From the NCBI GenBank assembly GCA_003104995.1, contig PQAO01000027.1:220289-281271 (forward strand): a DNA stretch of 60,983 nucleotides. Direction: 5' to 3'. Both the position numbers and the translations under genes were made by a program. Each line of letters opens with the position of its first letter. Position 1 is the first letter of the stretch. Positions 59,010-60,983 of the stretch are shown in pieces. Below the pieces are notes generated by a model. That model had not been told where the DNA came from and searched no databases. It saw only the letters and a list, made by a program, of their open reading frames with translations. The DNA comes from Dehalococcoidia bacterium. GTDB taxonomy: Bacteria > Chloroflexota > Dehalococcoidia > Tepidiformales > Tepidiformaceae.

Positions 59010-59758
59010 CCCAGGTACCTCTCTACGGCCTCGCGCGCGGCAGCGGTGGAGCGCTGCACGAAGGCATCGACTTCGGCGCTCGTGATGTGGGCGATTGTCT
59101 CATCCAGCAGTTCGGGAAGCGAATCAAGAAACGACGTGAGGGTCTCGCCCTCTTCGAGCCCAGCGTAGCGCAAGTGGTTGGCGATCATGCCGCGGGCGCG
59201 GTCCCAGTCCAGGTTGCGCGCAGCCGCATCCGCCGAGACCTGGCGCCAGCGTTCGAGCGTCTCGGCATCGACGAACCCGGCCTCGATGCCTTCGACCGTG
59301 CAGCCGAGGGCGGTGCAGAGCGCATCCTTCAGCTCCGGGTCACTGCCGTACTGGCGGTCGAGATCGAACTGGAGAAGGCGGTCCATTACGTTGGCGCGAA
59401 TGGTGCCGCCGAGTTCGTCGTAACGGGCGAAGTGGCGGCGGTACACCTCGGTGATGTACTGCTCGTCCATCACGAGGTGGCTGATGTAGCCGGCGGCCCA
59501 GGCGCGCGTCTCGGGGTTCAGGTCTTCCGGCCGCGCGAGGCGGCCGTACACGCGGAGGAAGCCTTCGACGGAGTCCTGGTGGTTATGTTCATTCAGGTCG
59601 AAGAAGTGGGTGCTGAAGCGATCCTGCCGGGTGATGACGCGGATATCCGGGCTGGTTGCGCCGAGGAGATAGTGCCCGGAATCGGCAGGGACATCGGAGT
59701 GGCAGAGGTCCAGGGCGATCTGGCGGGCAAGCACCATGTGCAGCGTGATCGGGGGCAT
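59000..59758 (-). CDS. Zinc-dependent phospholipase-C-like protein
   Basis: This is a 252-residue protein with the zinc-dependent PLC/S1-P1-like pattern. N-terminal THMVLARQIALDLC-like His (here TLHMVLARQIA), GATSPDIRVI, FDLNEHNHQDSVEGF and YISHLVMDEQYITEVYR supply the His/Asp ligands. Members are often annotated as phospholipase C but few are tested. There is no signal peptide, so it is probably cytoplasmic. It is placed at the head of the hisD-hisC-hisB genes and overlaps hisD, which is a curious association. Confidence 0.7.
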   Translation of the reverse strand: MPPITLHMVLARQIALDLCHSDVPADSGHYLLGATSPDIRVITRQDRFSTHFFDLNEHNHQDSVEGFLRVYGRLARPEDLNPETRAWAAGYISHLVMDEQYITEVYRRHFARYDELGGTIRANVMDRLLQFDLDRQYGSDPELKDALCTALGCTVEGIEAGFVDAETLERWRQVSADAAARNLDWDRARGMIANHLRYAGLEEGETLTSFLDSLPELLDETIAHITSAEVDAFVQRSTAAAREAVERYLGCG

Positions 59759-59793
59759 GGATCGATCCTACGACAGGCGGCGGGTTCGGTGGG

Positions 59794-60891
59794 CTACGGT
59801 TCGATCGCGTAGCCGGCAACGACGGGACCATCGGGGCCGCCCCAGGCGATCAGCGTGATTGTCCGGGCGTCGCAGAGCGTGCCATTGAGCATGCCTGGTT
59901 CCAGCCGAACCTCTGCGGACCGGCCATCCGGAAGCCACGGCGGGTCTTGCACGACGAGCGGCGGGCGCCCCGGGATACCTACCGTGTGCTGAATGCCCCG
60001 GGTACCGGCAATGATCCAGACGCGTGGAAGTGGTTCCTTCCCCGGCGCACTCGAAGGTGCTTCTGACAGGGTGAGCGTCAGGGTCGCGGGGCACGGTCCA
60101 GACGGCGGTCTCACTGTCACCCCGCTGAGCTCCGGGGGCGCAAAGAGCCAGCGGCGCGGGACATCGTGTTCTGGGTCGGGGAGGTACTCACCGCGCCACG
60201 GATAGAACCACCCCGGGCCGACCCTATCGCCGAAGTACGGGAGGTCGCCCCGATGTGAGGCGATAGCTCCCGGCTTTTCAAGTGCATCGCCCATCTGGAG
60301 ACCCACCAGGCGGAGTCCCTCCGGCCGCCGTTCGACCACGGCATTGGCGCTCGGCATCGCCATCGAGAAGTAGACGATGAATTGCTCGCCGCACTCCGGG
60401 CTTCCCGAAACGACGGGGCAATGGATCCCGATCACGTGGGGCTCCACGTAGTATCCGAGGTACTGATCCGCATCATCGAGGATGGCCATCCGAAGCTGCG
60501 GGAGCAGGCTGTATTCAACCGTTCCGCCATCGGATTGGAGCCGCCTAATGCGGAATCCCTGGCGTACCTCGCCTTCGCGTGCGCCGTCGCACAACGGGAA
60601 CGGCCCACCGGCACCCGATTCGGCGCCGGGGCAGACAAACTCCGAAGAACTCATGAGCGCCTCGATCGCATTGATATCCGCCGCCGAGATGAGGCGCTGC
60701 AGCGCGGCCGAAAAGTCACAGATTTCGACCGCGACAGGGCACTGCCCCCCGCCGGGCGTCGCGGTCGCCGGGGGCGGAGGCGATGCAGTCGCCGTTCCGG
60801 TCACCTGGTCGTCCAACGTCTCGTCCTGACAGGCGGCAAACACCATGCCTACCAGGAGCATCAGGGCTATCAGAGCAGGCGTCTTCAGCAT
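59794..60891 (-). CDS. Lipoprotein of unknown function
   Basis: A 365-residue secreted protein starts KTPALIALMLLVGMVFAAC, a clear signal and lipobox, then a Pro/Ala/Thr linker (ASPPPPATATPGG). The mature part has several cysteine pairs (CPVAVEICDF, FVCPGAE...PLCDG, HCPVVSGSPECGE, GPCPATLTL, LCDARTITL), so it is probably disulphide-bonded. No family is recognised. It is encoded upstream of the phospholipase-like gene on the same strand, 35 bases away, and may share its transcript. Confidence 0.8.
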   Translation of the reverse strand: MLKTPALIALMLLVGMVFAACQDETLDDQVTGTATASPPPPATATPGGGQCPVAVEICDFSAALQRLISAADINAIEALMSSSEFVCPGAESGAGGPFPLCDGAREGEVRQGFRIRRLQSDGGTVEYSLLPQLRMAILDDADQYLGYYVEPHVIGIHCPVVSGSPECGEQFIVYFSMAMPSANAVVERRPEGLRLVGLQMGDALEKPGAIASHRGDLPYFGDRVGPGWFYPWRGEYLPDPEHDVPRRWLFAPPELSGVTVRPPSGPCPATLTLTLSEAPSSAPGKEPLPRVWIIAGTRGIQHTVGIPGRPPLVVQDPPWLPDGRSAEVRLEPGMLNGTLCDARTITLIAWGGPDGPVVAGYAIEP

Positions 60892-60983
60892 GTACCGCGC
60901 CTCCGATCGACTGGCTACTCAATCCAACGCCCGGGGAGCCGTGGAAGTTCCGAGCCCTCGCTCTAGCAGGGTGTTGAAAATCG
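60892..60983. other. Window end, no recognised feature
   Basis: Only the upstream region of the lipoprotein gene is seen. I find no repeat or RNA gene in these 90 bases. Confidence 0.5.

Overview
The window is dense, high-GC bacterial chromosome with no rRNA, tRNA, CRISPR array, insertion sequence or prophage that I can recognise. The gene set suggests a Gram-positive-like or monoderm lineage. It includes a GuaB3-type IMP dehydrogenase relative, a fused 2-oxoacid:ferredoxin oxidoreductase, paired family III CoA-transferases, many small lipoproteins with Pro/Thr/Ser linkers, frequent GTG/TTG starts and almost no outer-membrane functions. My best guess is a Chloroflexota relative (Dehalococcoidia or Tepidiformia-like), with Actinomycetota as the alternative. 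This is inference from gene content, not a phylogeny.

Layout. 1-2.1 kb: the end of a degenerate acyl-adenylate-forming protein, a small DUF3303-like protein and a P-loop kinase. 2.1-6.9 kb (minus): enoyl-CoA hydratase/isomerase, VanY-like peptidase, two alpha/beta hydrolases (one fused to a membrane segment and a basic tail) and a lytic transglycosylase. 7-10.5 kb: DinB-like and TerB-like proteins, PHP phosphoesterase with a LysR regulator, and a zinc-ribbon CBS protein. 10.5-14 kb: korAB flanked by CBS-domain genes. 14-18.3 kb: double HD/HD-GYP protein, cytidylate-kinase-like protein, lipoprotein, hydrolase. 18.4-20 kb: tandemly duplicated lipoprotein locus. 20.4-23.7 kb: GT4 glycosyltransferase overlapping a GH15 glucoamylase/trehalase-like enzyme. 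24-28.3 kb: MocR regulator, YifB/ComM ATPase with an unknown partner, phasin-like small protein, and a tiny membrane protein behind a LexA-box-like promoter.

28.3-38 kb: RelA/SpoT and hisS diverge. A short AT-richer insert (32.0-33.5 kb) follows, with a lipoprotein and an unknown possible nuclease-like protein. Then come a structured intergenic element and the prfA-prmC-HAD operon with a leader hairpin, and guaB3 with a secreted membrane-anchored protein. 38-42.7 kb: rsmI, metG, tatD and a polyprenyl diphosphate synthase, the last three overlapping. 42.7-46.5 kb (minus): dnaX-ybaB-recR-recO-fmdB, a classic replication/repair operon. 46.5-50.2 kb (minus): two CoA-transferases and a nitronate-monooxygenase-like flavoprotein. 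50.3-51.2 kb: membrane protein and lipoprotein.

51.2-60.9 kb (minus): anchored cyclophilin, murE, NUDIX CoA pyrophosphatase, a small unknown protein, an APH-like kinase, then hisB-hisC-hisD with a zinc-dependent phospholipase-C-like gene at the head, and a lipoprotein. Many genes overlap by 4 nt (ATGA/GTGA/TTGA), which indicates translational coupling. Several promoters have a recognisable -10 but no clear -35, and two genes look leaderless.

Most of the window is housekeeping. The most interesting unexplained items are the LexA-box-like promoter on a tiny membrane protein, the structured element and terminator-like leader before prfA, the duplicated lipoprotein locus, the hydrolase with a histone-like tail, and the HD-GYP protein whose two halves each lack part of the catalytic signature.
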